Position numbers and translations under genes: made by a program. This document shows, piece by piece, positions 25,401 to 33,596 of a DNA stretch of 64,000 bases. This stretch comes from Ottowia sp. (GTDB lineage: Bacteria; Pseudomonadota; Gammaproteobacteria; Burkholderiales; Burkholderiaceae_C). The notes under the pieces were generated by a model. The model was given only the letters and a program-made list of their open reading frames with translations, was not told the origin of the DNA and searched no databases. Every line of letters begins with the position of its first letter. Position 1 is the first letter of the stretch. The stretch covers positions 124,001 to 188,000 of the forward strand of contig NZ_JADJCO010000003.1 of assembly GCF_016703145.1 (NCBI RefSeq), in the 5' to 3' direction.

Positions 25401-26720
25401 CGTCTTGGTGATCCGCAGGTCCGCCTCGCGGTGCGTGTTGGTGATGGTGCAGATGACGTTCTGGTTATTGGCGAGCGTCAACTGGCTGCCGGCGAGCGTG
25501 CCGCCGGAGCAGCTCCAGGCGCTGGCGTTGTAGCCGGCCGGGCCGGTTTCGCTCAGCATGTACTGGCCCACGTCCACCGTCGTGGCGGCCACGCCGCCCG
25601 CGCCCGACAGCGGCGTCGGGCCGCTGGCCGTCAGCGTGAAGCTATTGGCCGTCGACGGGCCGGCCGGATTGCCCATCTGCTTCTGCAGCGTCAGCGTGGC
25701 CGTGGGCTTCCTCGTGTTGGTGATGGTGCAAGCGGCGCTGGGGTTGCCGTTGGTGAGATTGGCCGTGATGCTGCGCGCGGTGTTGTCCACCGTCACGTAG
25801 CCGGTCGTCGAGCCGCCGCCGGGCGCCGTGCAGGTGATGACGGCATTCGACTCCCACCCGTCAGCCAGGCTTTCCGAAATGACCAGCGGGTTGCTGCCCC
25901 CGAGGGGAATTTGGACGCGCTGGGTCTGGCCGTTTTGCAGGGTGAACGTCGGCGACGGGTTTGCGCCGGTGCCCGTCACGTTGAAGGTGAAGGTATCGTT
26001 GGGCGCGCCGGCGGGTGTGGTGGTCTTGGTGACGTCCACCCAACCCATCACCTGGACTCCGTTCACGATGGCATTGCCGGTCTGGCATTTGGACTTGGTA
26101 CCCGGCACCAGGGTGGGGGAAGAGCAGGTGTTGCTGCTTGCGCTGCTGTTGTTGTCGTAGGACAGGAGCCATGGCACCACCAGTTGCCCCGCGGCATTGG
26201 CGCTGCACGACACGGTGACAGACTCCACCGTCCATGTCACGCTGCCGTTGGCCGCGAAATCGCCGCATTGGGCGCCGGCGGGCGCGCCGCCAGGTTTGAA
26301 GAATGGCGAGGGCGTGGTGGGAAACGCCGCCGACGCGCACGAATTCGCCCCCGCGCCGACGCCACCGCCAGGCACCTTGAGGTTGGTTTGGTTCTTTGTT
26401 CCGAAGAAAATGCCACCGTTGTAGCGAGTCGCGGAGCCCGACTGGAGCGGCACTTTCATGTTGACCGTGACCGTGCCGCCAGCGTCGCAGGCGGGAACCT
26501 CGCCCGACGTATCGATCGTGATCACGGAGACGAAATCGTTGGCCGTGCAATTCAGCGCGTCAGCGAAGCGCTCGGCGGCGCATTGTGTGTTGTCCAACGC
26601 TTCCGTGACCTGTGCCTGCGCCAGCGACGGCAGCGCCATGGCGCCCAGCGCCAAGCCCCCCGCCCCCAGCCACGCGCTGGCGGCCCGCCCGAGCCGTTTC
26701 TTCCATGTACTCATATTCAT
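22422..26720 (-). CDS. Large secreted DUF11 repeat protein with IPTL-CTERM tail
   Basis: Surface or exported protein of 1432 residues; function unknown. The Sec signal peptide MSTWKKRLGRAASAWLGAGG is followed by a hydrophobic stretch and ALAQAQ. An amino-terminal domain with paired cysteines spans about residues 30-230, then SpaA-like and DUF11 modules each open with a KTxTP or ITKxxx type pattern. The last two modules (about 284-300 residues each) are a tandem duplication, both containing ASVNTPPSGNQYTATYTVTV. The carboxy end is PVPTLTQWALMLL, a hydrophobic helix and an Arg pair, i.e. the IPTL-CTERM sorting signal that presumes a dedicated exosortase-like enzyme, not present in this window. 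The ATG at 26720 is chosen because GGGAG precedes it; an ATG at 26744 is possible. It has its own terminator. Confidence 0.88.
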   Translation of the reverse strand: MNMSTWKKRLGRAASAWLGAGGLALGAMALPSLAQAQVTEALDNTQCAAERFADALNCTANDFVSVITIDTSGEVPACDAGGTVTVNMKVPLQSGSATRYNGGIFFGTKNQTNLKVPGGGVGAGANSCASAAFPTTPSPFFKPGGAPAGAQCGDFAANGSVTWTVESVTVSCSANAAGQLVVPWLLSYDNNSSASSNTCSSPTLVPGTKSKCQTGNAIVNGVQVMGWVDVTKTTTPAGAPNDTFTFNVTGTGANPSPTFTLQNGQTQRVQIPLGGSNPLVISESLADGWESNAVITCTAPGGGSTTGYVTVDNTARSITANLTNGNPSAACTITNTRKPTATLTLQKQMGNPAGPSTANSFTLTASGPTPLSGAGGVAATTVDVGQYMLSETGPAGYNASAWSCSGGTLAGSQLTLANNQNVICTITNTHREADLRITKTPPSGQAVPGQQVTWTIVATNAGPDPVVGATISDTLPPGIASATWTAVGAGGASGFAANGSGSISATVDMPVGSTITYTVLANVSASATGNLVNTATIGSPGDPADPNLSNNSATSTLTLAPSADVQITKLLASSNPAVPGQSVSWSITVKNNGPSDAVNVTTADAVPGSVTGLSLGGANAGSCSIASQTVNCNFGTLAPNATRTYTISGTLGDNATGSLVNTATTTTTTPDPDLGNNSSTSTTPIAQSSLTVSKSNDTSTVLAGGTTTYTVTIHNSGDAPATGVNWTDSLATGLSITAITKVNPADIGSCTIAGCTGVTVPANGSVRFTVNANVTGEAGTDAVNTASVTSGGGCTVGTPCTSTDTDTIVAPKVTVAKSTPAIASVNTPPSGNQYTATYTVTVSNSTGTADGTYTLSDTPAFSPNVTLNAWAVVTSGGTVNGALNPNSPSGQISATDVAIPVGATHTYTVTITFTTSAAATNLTCTGEPRNGAFNTASITGSASASASGCGPVPAALNLTLGKTASVAQAANGDSFTYTLTASNSGPVATTNPTTVVDVIPVGIEVQSITNGSGFTCAASAGPPLTGDGSTTTVSCTSTAGVAAGATGVPVATLTVKKTNTSNITNTATATAGDPRCTGEQNPCKASVEVTDNSKPNLTVLKGAPVIASVNTPPSGNQYTATYTVTVRNNGTADGTYTLTDTPAFPATGITLNGWAVAVVGNADPDSVGTAVDPASGNGNVSQVSASNLTLKPGKTHTYTVAITFTTSAAAADLSCTDPATPNNGAFNTATITGNLTGTTPPGSSAATACGDLPTALNLTLKKEASVAQAAKGDSFTYTLKASNSGPAATTDPTTVVDTIPVGVKVTAIDNGSGFTCTPSPALPLTGDGSTTTVSCTSATGVAAGAADVTVATLTVTKTNTADVVNNVKATAGDPRCTGEENPCTATVTVTDNTAAPAVTPVPTLTQWALMLLTALLAALTWLIRRNSLRGPD

Positions 26721-27533
26721 GATGTATCTCCCTTGGGTGTTCATTCAATCGACCCCCACCGGCTCCACGCCTCTCTCGGCGCATTGCCGCACAAACTCGT
26801 GTCCGCCTGAATGCGCGGTTGTTTGTATCAGTTTGATGCTTGAGTATCAAGTACCACTTTAATACTCGCACTCGACAAAGCTGAACGCCGGCAGGACTTG
26901 GGTTTTCGGGATCGTGGCGTGGAGAAGGCAGAGCCCTGCCGCCAGGCGGTGGGGTAGCGCCCGTGGTGAGGCGCACCGCCTGATGTTCTGGGGAGAACAA
27001 GGGGGAAATGAGGGAATTCCACCTGGCGGGGATGCAGGCCCGTGGCGTGGCGCCAGGTCGCGCCGGAGCGATGTCTACCGGCGATCCACGCGCCGGACCT
27101 GGATTCCGACCTCGGGATCGTGATCTCGGCTCGCCGGGAAAATACTAATATTTTAGTATTATTTAAATTTAAACTATTGAAACAAGATGAATGATGGATT
27201 TCCAGGCATGCGACAATTACAATACTTAAGTTCTATGTATATTAATACTTAATAAGTAATAATTAATATCTTAAGCAAGTTCTTCATGAATCGCCATGCG
27301 ATGTGCTGATCCGCGATGGCTCGCACGTCCATCGTGTGCCTCACCGGCGGCACGAACCGCGACAGTGGCGTGGGCTGTGGCGGCGGGCAGGGCGCCGGCA
27401 ACGTCCTTTGTTGGTGGCCGATCTAATAGAATTTGATAGCAATAAATCCAGTATCCACGCTGGCCAAGAGCCAGAATGGCATGGATTCCGCCCTGCACCC
27501 GTGCCGGCCGGCGCACCCAGGTACCATCGCCTC
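26721..27533. other. 0.8 kb intergenic region with AT-rich tract
   Basis: I see no credible gene here. The half next to the DUF11 gene is GC-rich. A tract from about 27138 to 27282 is very AT-rich, unlike the surrounding DNA. It contains an 8-bp-arm palindrome (AATACTAA / TTAGTATT at 27141-27160) and two AATACTTAA boxes (27221-27229, 27244-27252). A small inverted repeat (CTTGA-GTA-TCAAG) lies at 26839-26851. A copy of the short repeat family lies at 27432-27481. The AT-rich part may be the promoter or operator region of the DUF11 gene or a trace of transferred DNA. Confidence 0.6.
27432..27481 (+). repeat. Short interspersed repeat, copy 7 (upstream of apaG)
   Basis: Plus-strand copy: TTTGATAGCAATAAATCCAG, TATCCACGCTGGCCAAGAGC, CAGAATGGCA. 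It lies about 50 bases before the apaG start. Confidence 0.7.
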
Positions 27534-27929
27534 ATGCCCAAGTACCAGTTCACCGTCGAGGTCGAGCCCGCGTTCCTGCCCGAGCAGTCCGAGCCGGCGC
27601 AGGAGCTGTACGGCTTCGCCTACACCATCACCGTGCACAACACGGGCGAGGTGGCCGCGCAGCTGATCTCGCGCCACTGGGTCATCAACGACGCGCGCGG
27701 CCGCACCGAGGAAGTCAAGGGCCTGGGCGTGGTCGGCCAGCAGCCGCTGCTGAAACCCGGCGAGGCGTTCCGGTACACCAGCGGCTGCCGCCTGCGCACG
27801 CCCAGTGGCACCATGCACGGCAGCTACTTCTGCGTGGCGGAGGACGGCGAGCGCTTCGAGGTGGCGATCCCCCTGTTCGTGCTCGACGCCGGCGGCGCGG
27901 GCGGCGGCAGCGCGCGCGTGCTGCACTAA
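27534..27929 (+). CDS. apaG: ApaG family protein (Co2+/Mg2+ efflux-associated)
   Basis: Small beta-sandwich protein, 131 residues, DUF525 family. Conserved stretches are YGFAYTITVHNTGEVAAQLI, RHWVINDARG, VVGQQPLLKPGEAFRYTSGC and LRTPSGTMHGSYF. Its molecular role is unsettled: enterobacterial mutants show altered cobalt resistance, and eukaryotic homologues are found in F-box proteins. Start at the ATG at 27534 (MPKYQFTVEVEP), which gives the normal family length; the upstream open frame lacks homology. It is the first gene of a plus-strand run and has a repeat copy just upstream. Confidence 0.93.
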   Translation: MPKYQFTVEVEPAFLPEQSEPAQELYGFAYTITVHNTGEVAAQLISRHWVINDARGRTEEVKGLGVVGQQPLLKPGEAFRYTSGCRLRTPSGTMHGSYFCVAEDGERFEVAIPLFVLDAGGAGGGSARVLH

Positions 27930-28105
27930 AGAAGCCGTGAACGAACCCACCACGCCCGCTCATCCCGCCCAGGCGCACGCCCTCGGCGTTGCAAATGCTC
28001 GCCGTGGCTCAAGCTGCGTCTGCGCTTTGCGCCTTGATGGCGCACCCCTGCGCGGTCTGCTCGGACGCGGCGAATTCATTCACAGCTTCTGACCGGCCCC
28101 GCGTC

Positions 28106-30142
28106 ATGGCCACTTCTCAGCTCGCGCTGATCGACCTGCTGCGCACGCTCGACCCCGAGGCGCCGCTGGCCGAGCGCCATCTGTGGCTGATGCGGCTGCT
28201 GGACTGGGTGCGCGGCGAGGGCATCGACCCGGAGGCGGCGGTGGCGCGCGTGCGCGTGCTGCTGGACGCGGCCGAGGTGCGGCCCGAGTGGCTGCGGCAG
28301 TGGCACCGCTGGTGGGCCGAGTTCCTGACCACGGTGGATGCCACGCCGCTGCTGGCCGACCTGGGCTTCGCGCCGCGCAACGCCTTCGTGAGCGAGCTGA
28401 CGGGCCGCGTGTGGCGCAAGGTGCTGCTGCCGACGCCGGAGACCACCGACCTGGGCGAGCTGTTCCCCCTGCTGCTGCCGGGCGAGTTCGATGCCCGCTG
28501 GCTGCGCGCGCTGGACCCCGCCACGCTGGAGCGGCTGCGGCGGGTGCTGTTCGGCACCGAATCGTCCACCGGGTCGCCCGCCGGCGCGCCAGCCTACGCG
28601 CTGCGCACGCTGCTGGACGCGCTGGCCTACGCCATCAGCCAGATCAGCGCCGTGGGCCAGTCGCCAGACGTGCGCACCCGCATGGCGGCCGAGACGCAGC
28701 GCCAGCGCCCCTTCGTCGACCTGCCGATCGTGTTCGAGGCCTTGCGCCAGGCCGTCCTGACCCAGGGGCGCCAGAGCGCGCCGGCGCTGGTGGCGCTGGG
28801 CCATCTGCGCGAGCAGCTCGACGCCTGCCGCGCCGCCGCCTCCACCGTGTACGCGCACCTGCAGGAACACGGCATCTCGGTGCACATCGAGTTCCAGCTG
28901 CGGCAGTTGCGCCAGCGCATCCTGCGCGTGAAGGCGCTGCTGCTGTGCCTGGAGACCGACGCGCCGGCGCAGGCCACGGCGCAACTGCTGTCGCACCTGG
29001 TGCGCGTGGGCCGCGACAGCCGCAGCGTGCGGGCGCTGCTGGCGTCCAGCACCGAGCTGCTGGCGGCCAAGGTGACCGAGCGCAACGCCGAGACGGGCGA
29101 GCACTACATCACCCGCGACGGCCGCGAATACCTGCACATGCTGGGCGCGGCCTCGGGCGGCGGCGCGGTGCTGGCCGTCACCACCTGCACCAAGCTGCTG
29201 ATCGTGGCGCTGGGGCTGTCGGCCTTCTGGGGCGGGCTGGCGGCGGGGCTGAACTACGCCGCGTCCTTCGTCGTCATCATGCTGCTGCACTGGACGGTGG
29301 CCACCAAGCAGCCGGCCATGACGGCGCCGGCCATGGCGGCCAGGCTCAAGGGCATCGATTCGCCCGGCGCGGAGGAGCACTTCGTCACCGAGGTGGTGTA
29401 CCTGCTGCGCTCGCAGTTCGCCGCCATCACGGGCAACGTGGGGGTCGTGATCCCGGGGGTGGTCGCGCTGGCGGCGGTGATCGACGCGCTGGGCTGGGGC
29501 CCGCTGGTGGACCGCCGCCACGCGCAGCACCTGCTGGCCGAGCACCATCTGCTCGGCCCCACGGCGCTGTTCGCCGCCGCCACGGGCGGGCTGCTGTTCG
29601 CCTCCAGCGTGATCGCGGGCTGGGTGGAGAACTGGTTCGTCTTCCACCGGCTCGACTCGGTGATCGCGCACCACCCGCGCTTCACCCGCCGCCTGGGCCC
29701 CGAGCGCGCGCGGCGCTGGGGTGCCTACTGGCGCCAGCACGTCTCCAGCTGGACGGCCAACATCTCGCTCGGCCTGATGCTGGGGCTGGTGCCGCCGGTG
29801 CTGGGCTTCTTCGGCCTGCCGTTCGAGGTGCGCCACGTCACCCTGGTGGCCGGGCAGGTGGCCGCCGCCAGCCACCAGCTGGGCGCCCAGGTGCTGCACA
29901 GCCCGGCGCTGTGGTGGGCCGCCGCGGGCATCGCCATCACGGGGCTGATGAACCTGGCCTGCAGCTTCTACCTGGCGTTCCGGCTGGCGCTGGCGGCACA
30001 CAACGTCACCGGCGTGGACCGGCGGCGCCTGTACACCGCCCTGGGCCGGCGCCTGCTGCGCCAGCCACTGTCCTTCGTGCTGCCCGTGCGCGTGCGCGGG
30101 CAAGCCGGGGCCGCCGATCGGGTTAGCATGGGCCCTCCCTGA
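28106..30142 (+). CDS. PF10136-type membrane protein (annotated site-specific recombinase, Gcr family)
   Basis: Protein of 678 residues resembling a betaproteobacterial family usually labelled site-specific recombinase. The first half is soluble and helical. The second half has several hydrophobic segments (for example around GGAVLAVTTCTKLLIVALGL, VVIPGVVALAAVIDAL and ISLGLMLGLVPPVLGFFGLP), so it is an integral membrane protein. I see no tyrosine- or serine-recombinase motif, and the recombinase label should be doubted. The ATG at 28106 (MATSQLALIDLL) is the best start. It is followed by the Kef-like antiporter after 109 bases. Confidence 0.75.
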   Translation: MATSQLALIDLLRTLDPEAPLAERHLWLMRLLDWVRGEGIDPEAAVARVRVLLDAAEVRPEWLRQWHRWWAEFLTTVDATPLLADLGFAPRNAFVSELTGRVWRKVLLPTPETTDLGELFPLLLPGEFDARWLRALDPATLERLRRVLFGTESSTGSPAGAPAYALRTLLDALAYAISQISAVGQSPDVRTRMAAETQRQRPFVDLPIVFEALRQAVLTQGRQSAPALVALGHLREQLDACRAAASTVYAHLQEHGISVHIEFQLRQLRQRILRVKALLLCLETDAPAQATAQLLSHLVRVGRDSRSVRALLASSTELLAAKVTERNAETGEHYITRDGREYLHMLGAASGGGAVLAVTTCTKLLIVALGLSAFWGGLAAGLNYAASFVVIMLLHWTVATKQPAMTAPAMAARLKGIDSPGAEEHFVTEVVYLLRSQFAAITGNVGVVIPGVVALAAVIDALGWGPLVDRRHAQHLLAEHHLLGPTALFAAATGGLLFASSVIAGWVENWFVFHRLDSVIAHHPRFTRRLGPERARRWGAYWRQHVSSWTANISLGLMLGLVPPVLGFFGLPFEVRHVTLVAGQVAAASHQLGAQVLHSPALWWAAAGIAITGLMNLACSFYLAFRLALAAHNVTGVDRRRLYTALGRRLLRQPLSFVLPVRVRGQAGAADRVSMGPP

Positions 30143-30251
30143 CCTGGGAGCCTGCGCCGCGGCATCCACTGACCGCGGGCCGTGCCCCCTCGGCCGGCGC
30201 ACCCGGGCTTCCTCGCCCGATCGCGCCGGCCCAAGCAAAGGAAACCGCCTT

Positions 30252-31523
30252 TTGACTGAACGATGGACGGCCCCATGGGCCGACGGAACCCACATCTCGG
30301 CCGGCCTGATCGCCTTCGAGTGGGCCTTGCTGCTGGCACTGGCCGCGCTGGCCGGCCACCTGGTGCAGCGCTTCGCCAGGCTGCCCAAGATCGTGGGCTA
30401 CGCCCTGGTGGGCGCCCTGGCCGGGCTGACCGGGCTGGCCGGCGCCGCCTGGCCGCTGCACGGGGTGGGCCTGTTCCTGCTGGAGCTGGGCATCGCCGTG
30501 GTGCTGTTCGAGGCCGGCGCGCGCCTGTCGCTGCGCTGGTTCCGCCACAACCCGATGGTGCTGCTGCAGAGCGTGGCCGAGTCGCTGCTCACCTTCATCG
30601 CCGCCTTCGTGGTGCTGCGCGCGCTGGGGCTGGACGTGAAGGTGGTGCGCGCGCTGGCGATCATCGCCGTGGCGGCGTCGCCGGCGGTGCTGATGCGCGT
30701 GGTGCTGGACCTGCGCGCCAGCGGGCCGGTGACCGACCGCGCCGTCGCCCTGGCGACGCTGAACACGCTGTACGCGCTGACCCTGGGCACGGCCATGCTG
30801 CGCACCATCGACCGCGGCGAGGACACGATGCTGGCGTCGATCGCCTTCTCGGCCACGGTGCTGGGCGTGTCGGCGCTGGGCGGCGCGCTGCTGGCTGCGC
30901 TGCTGGCTGGCGCGCTGCGCGTGCTGCGCCCCACCAGCCGGGACACCGCCATCGTGATCCTGGCGCTGATCGCCGCCTGCGCCGCCGTCGCCGCGCCGCT
31001 GGGCGGTTCGGCGCCGCTGGCGGCCATGCTGGGCGGCCTGGCGCTCAAGCAGGCGCACCCCCGGCCCTGGGTGTGGCCGCGCCAGTTGGGCACGGCGGCG
31101 TCGATGCTCACCATCCTGATGTTCGTGCTGGTGTCGTCGATGGCGGTGCAGGGCGACTGGGGCGGCGCCATCACCTGGGCGGGGCTGGCGCTGATCCTGG
31201 CGCGCGCGGCCGCCAAGGTGGCCAGCTTGCTGGCCACCAGCGCGGGCAGCGGCATGTCGCTGCGCCAGACGCTGTGGGTCGGCGCGGCGATGGTGCCGAT
31301 GTCCTCGGTGGCGCTGCTGCTCACCTCGCAGTTCGTGGTCGCCTCGCACAGCGTGGGCTCGCAGGTGGCGGCGATCGCCCTGCCCGTGATCCTGGTCACC
31401 GAGCTGGCCGGCGCCGTGCTGGTCAGCGTGGCGCTGTACCGCGCGGGCGAGGCCGGCCGGCCGTGGCGCCGCGCCGGCCTGGTGGCGCCCGCCGCCGCCG
31501 ACGACGGGGAGACGCGCCCATGA
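30252..31523 (+). CDS. Kef-like cation:proton antiporter (CPA2 family)
   Basis: Integral membrane antiporter of 423 residues with about 12 hydrophobic segments and no carboxy-terminal nucleotide-binding domain. The early pattern LPKIVGYALVGALAGLTGL and LFLLELGIAVVLFEAGARL matches the CPA2 Na+/H+ exchanger domain. The start codon is TTG at 30252 with AAAGGAAA seven bases upstream; no good ATG fits. The stop overlaps the ATG of the next gene by four bases (ATGA), linking it to a glutamate-cysteine ligase. Transported ion and gating are unknown. A connection to glutathione, as in KefB/KefC, is suggested only by the neighbour. Confidence 0.85.
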   Translation: MTERWTAPWADGTHISAGLIAFEWALLLALAALAGHLVQRFARLPKIVGYALVGALAGLTGLAGAAWPLHGVGLFLLELGIAVVLFEAGARLSLRWFRHNPMVLLQSVAESLLTFIAAFVVLRALGLDVKVVRALAIIAVAASPAVLMRVVLDLRASGPVTDRAVALATLNTLYALTLGTAMLRTIDRGEDTMLASIAFSATVLGVSALGGALLAALLAGALRVLRPTSRDTAIVILALIAACAAVAAPLGGSAPLAAMLGGLALKQAHPRPWVWPRQLGTAASMLTILMFVLVSSMAVQGDWGGAITWAGLALILARAAAKVASLLATSAGSGMSLRQTLWVGAAMVPMSSVALLLTSQFVVASHSVGSQVAAIALPVILVTELAGAVLVSVALYRAGEAGRPWRRAGLVAPAAADDGETRP

Positions 31524-32638
31524 CGCTGGAAGCCTTCGGCAAGTCCGATCCGCTCACGCTCGGCGTGGAGCTGGAGCTGCAACTGGTCAACACCGTCGAC
31601 TACGACCTGACGCACTACGCCGACAACATGCTGCGCCTGATGGCCGGCCACGCGCTGCCAGGCTCGGTGGTGCCGGAGATGACGGCGGGCATGATCGAGA
31701 TCTCCACCGACGTGTGCCGCACCTGGAGCGAGGCCCGGGGGCAACTGGGGCAGATCCGCGACGCGCTGGTCAAGTGCGCCGACAAGCTGAACATCGCCGT
31801 GGTCGGCGGCGGCACGCACCCGTTCCAGCAGTGGCACCAGCAGCGCATCTACGACAAGCCGCGCTTCCAGCAGCTGTCGCAGCTCTACGGCTACCTGAGC
31901 AAGCAGTTCACCATCTTCGGCCAGCACGTGCACGTGGGCTGCCCGGACGCCGACACCGCGCTCTACACGCTGCATTGCATGTCGCGCTACATCCCGCACT
32001 TCATCGCGCTGGCGGCCTCCAGCCCCTACGTGCAGGGGCACGACACGGCCTTCGACTCGGCACGGCTCAACTCGGTGTTCGCCTTCCCGCTGTCGGGCCG
32101 CGCGCCCTGCGTGGTGAACTGGTCCGAGTTCGAGGCCTACTTCGACAAGATGACGCGCACCGGCGTCGTCAAGAGCATGAAGGACTTCTACTGGGACATC
32201 CGCCCCAAGCCCGAGTACGGCACCATCGAGGTGCGCGTGTTCGACACCCCGCTGACCATCGAGCGCGCCGCCGCCCTGGCCGGCTACGTGCAGAGCCTGG
32301 CGGCCTGGTTCCAGGCCGAGCGCCCCTTCGCCCCGGTGGAGGACGACTACCTCGTCTATGGCTACAACCGCTTCCAGGCCTGCCGCTTCGGGCTGGACGC
32401 CGTGTACGTGCAGCCCGCCGGCGGCGAACACCTGCCGCTGCGCGAGCACCTGCTGGCCACCATGGACCGGCTGGCGCCCTTCGCCGACGCCTGCCAGGCC
32501 GGCGACGCCATCGCCCTGCTGCGCGCCGAGGTGCAGGACAACCGCAACGACGCCCGCTGGCTGCGCGAGCGCCAGCAGGAGGAAGACCTGCTGAGCGAGG
32601 TGATCCGCCAGGCCAGCCTGCGGTTTCGCGGCGCGTGA
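31520..32638 (+). CDS. YbdK-type carboxylate-amine ligase (glutamate-cysteine ligase 2 family)
   Basis: ATP-dependent ligase of 372 residues, the normal YbdK length; the E. coli homologue has weak gamma-glutamylcysteine synthetase activity. Family motifs are present: LGVELELQLVN, VPEMTAGMIEISTDVCRTW, GGGTHPFQQWHQQRIYDKPR, FGQHVHVGC and MKDFYWDIRPKPEYGTIEVR. It overlaps the antiporter by four bases and is followed 81 bases later by a gamma-glutamyl hydrolase-like gene. The true acceptor substrate is not established for most members. The overlap with a Kef-like antiporter hints at a glutathione-type metabolite. Confidence 0.9.
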   Translation: MTLEAFGKSDPLTLGVELELQLVNTVDYDLTHYADNMLRLMAGHALPGSVVPEMTAGMIEISTDVCRTWSEARGQLGQIRDALVKCADKLNIAVVGGGTHPFQQWHQQRIYDKPRFQQLSQLYGYLSKQFTIFGQHVHVGCPDADTALYTLHCMSRYIPHFIALAASSPYVQGHDTAFDSARLNSVFAFPLSGRAPCVVNWSEFEAYFDKMTRTGVVKSMKDFYWDIRPKPEYGTIEVRVFDTPLTIERAAALAGYVQSLAAWFQAERPFAPVEDDYLVYGYNRFQACRFGLDAVYVQPAGGEHLPLREHLLATMDRLAPFADACQAGDAIALLRAEVQDNRNDARWLRERQQEEDLLSEVIRQASLRFRGA

Positions 32639-32719
32639 ACTTTCACACATTGGAAGGAACCCGAACCGGCGCGGACGCGTCAGAATCAGCTTCCACGCCC
32701 TTTTCGCGTCCCTTCGTCC

Positions 32720-33571
32720 ATGAGCCTGCGCATCGGCATCTCCGCCCGCCTCCTGCACCAGCCCCCGCCGGGCCTGGGACTGCCCCTCAAGCGCCTGCAG
32801 TTCCTTGAAAGCAACATGGCGCAGTGGATCATGTCCCACGGCGTCGCCGCGCTGATGATCCCCTTCATCGACAAGCGCGTGGTCACCATCCGCCGCCGCC
32901 CGCCCCTGAACGACATCGTGGACAACCTGGACGGCCTGGTGCTGCAGGGTGGCAGCGACATCTGCGCCAGCACCTACGGCGCCAAGCCCTGGCGCGAACA
33001 CACCGACAGCGACCCCATCCGCGACGAGTACGAGCTGGAGTTGCTGCGCGGCTTCATCGACGCCGGCAAGCCCGTGCTCGGCATCTGCCGCGGCGCGCAG
33101 TTGCTCAACGTGTACTTCGGCGGCACCCTGGTGCAGGACATCCCCAGCCAGTGGCCCGGCGCCATCGCGCACCAGGACCTCGACCGCTACGACCGCCTGA
33201 TCCACGAACTGCACTTCGTGCCCGGCTCGCGCCTGTCCGACATCTACGGCTACGCGCCGCAGCGTGTCACCAGCATCCACCACCAGTGCGTGGACGAACT
33301 CGGCCAGGGCCTGGTCATCGAGGCGCGCAGCCCCATCGACCGCGTGCCCGAGGGCATCCGCCACACCGGCCACCCCTTCGTCATGGGCGTGCAGTGGCAC
33401 CCCGAGTTCCACCTCAATGGCGACGGCGCCACCGAGGACGTGCTCGACAGCGGCCCGCTGATGATGGCCTTCCTCAAGGCCGCCGCGCGCCGCGCCGGCC
33501 GCGTGCGGCGCCTGGCCGACGGCGTGGCCCTGGTGCGCGAGCGCGCCATCGAGCTGGGCGGCGGCCGCTGA
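32720..33571 (+). CDS. Gamma-glutamyl-gamma-aminobutyrate hydrolase family protein (class I glutamine amidotransferase fold)
   Basis: PuuD-like hydrolase of 283 residues that would cleave gamma-glutamyl bonds. The catalytic triad fits Cys123 (GICRGAQLLN), His227 and Glu229 (QWHPEF). LQGGSDICASTYG supplies the oxyanion region. A 35-residue carboxy-terminal helical tail extends beyond the family core. Co-oriented with the YbdK-type ligase upstream and thiL 25 bases downstream. Substrate is uncertain: no putrescine-degradation genes are nearby. The preceding ligase makes a gamma-glutamyl compound, so a salvage or turnover role is possible. Confidence 0.87.
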   Translation: MSLRIGISARLLHQPPPGLGLPLKRLQFLESNMAQWIMSHGVAALMIPFIDKRVVTIRRRPPLNDIVDNLDGLVLQGGSDICASTYGAKPWREHTDSDPIRDEYELELLRGFIDAGKPVLGICRGAQLLNVYFGGTLVQDIPSQWPGAIAHQDLDRYDRLIHELHFVPGSRLSDIYGYAPQRVTSIHHQCVDELGQGLVIEARSPIDRVPEGIRHTGHPFVMGVQWHPEFHLNGDGATEDVLDSGPLMMAFLKAAARRAGRVRRLADGVALVRERAIELGGGR

Positions 33572-33596
33572 CGCCGCGCGGCCTTCGGCAACGGCC

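Noticed and set aside
24006..26810. Long plus-strand frame opposite the DUF11 gene
   Set aside because: Arg/Gly/His-rich composition, antisense to repeats with strong coding signal, signal peptide and terminator on the other strand.
27271..27516. 81-residue minus-strand frame upstream of apaG
   Set aside because: Runs through a repeat copy and the AT-rich flank, no ribosome-binding site, no recognisable motif.
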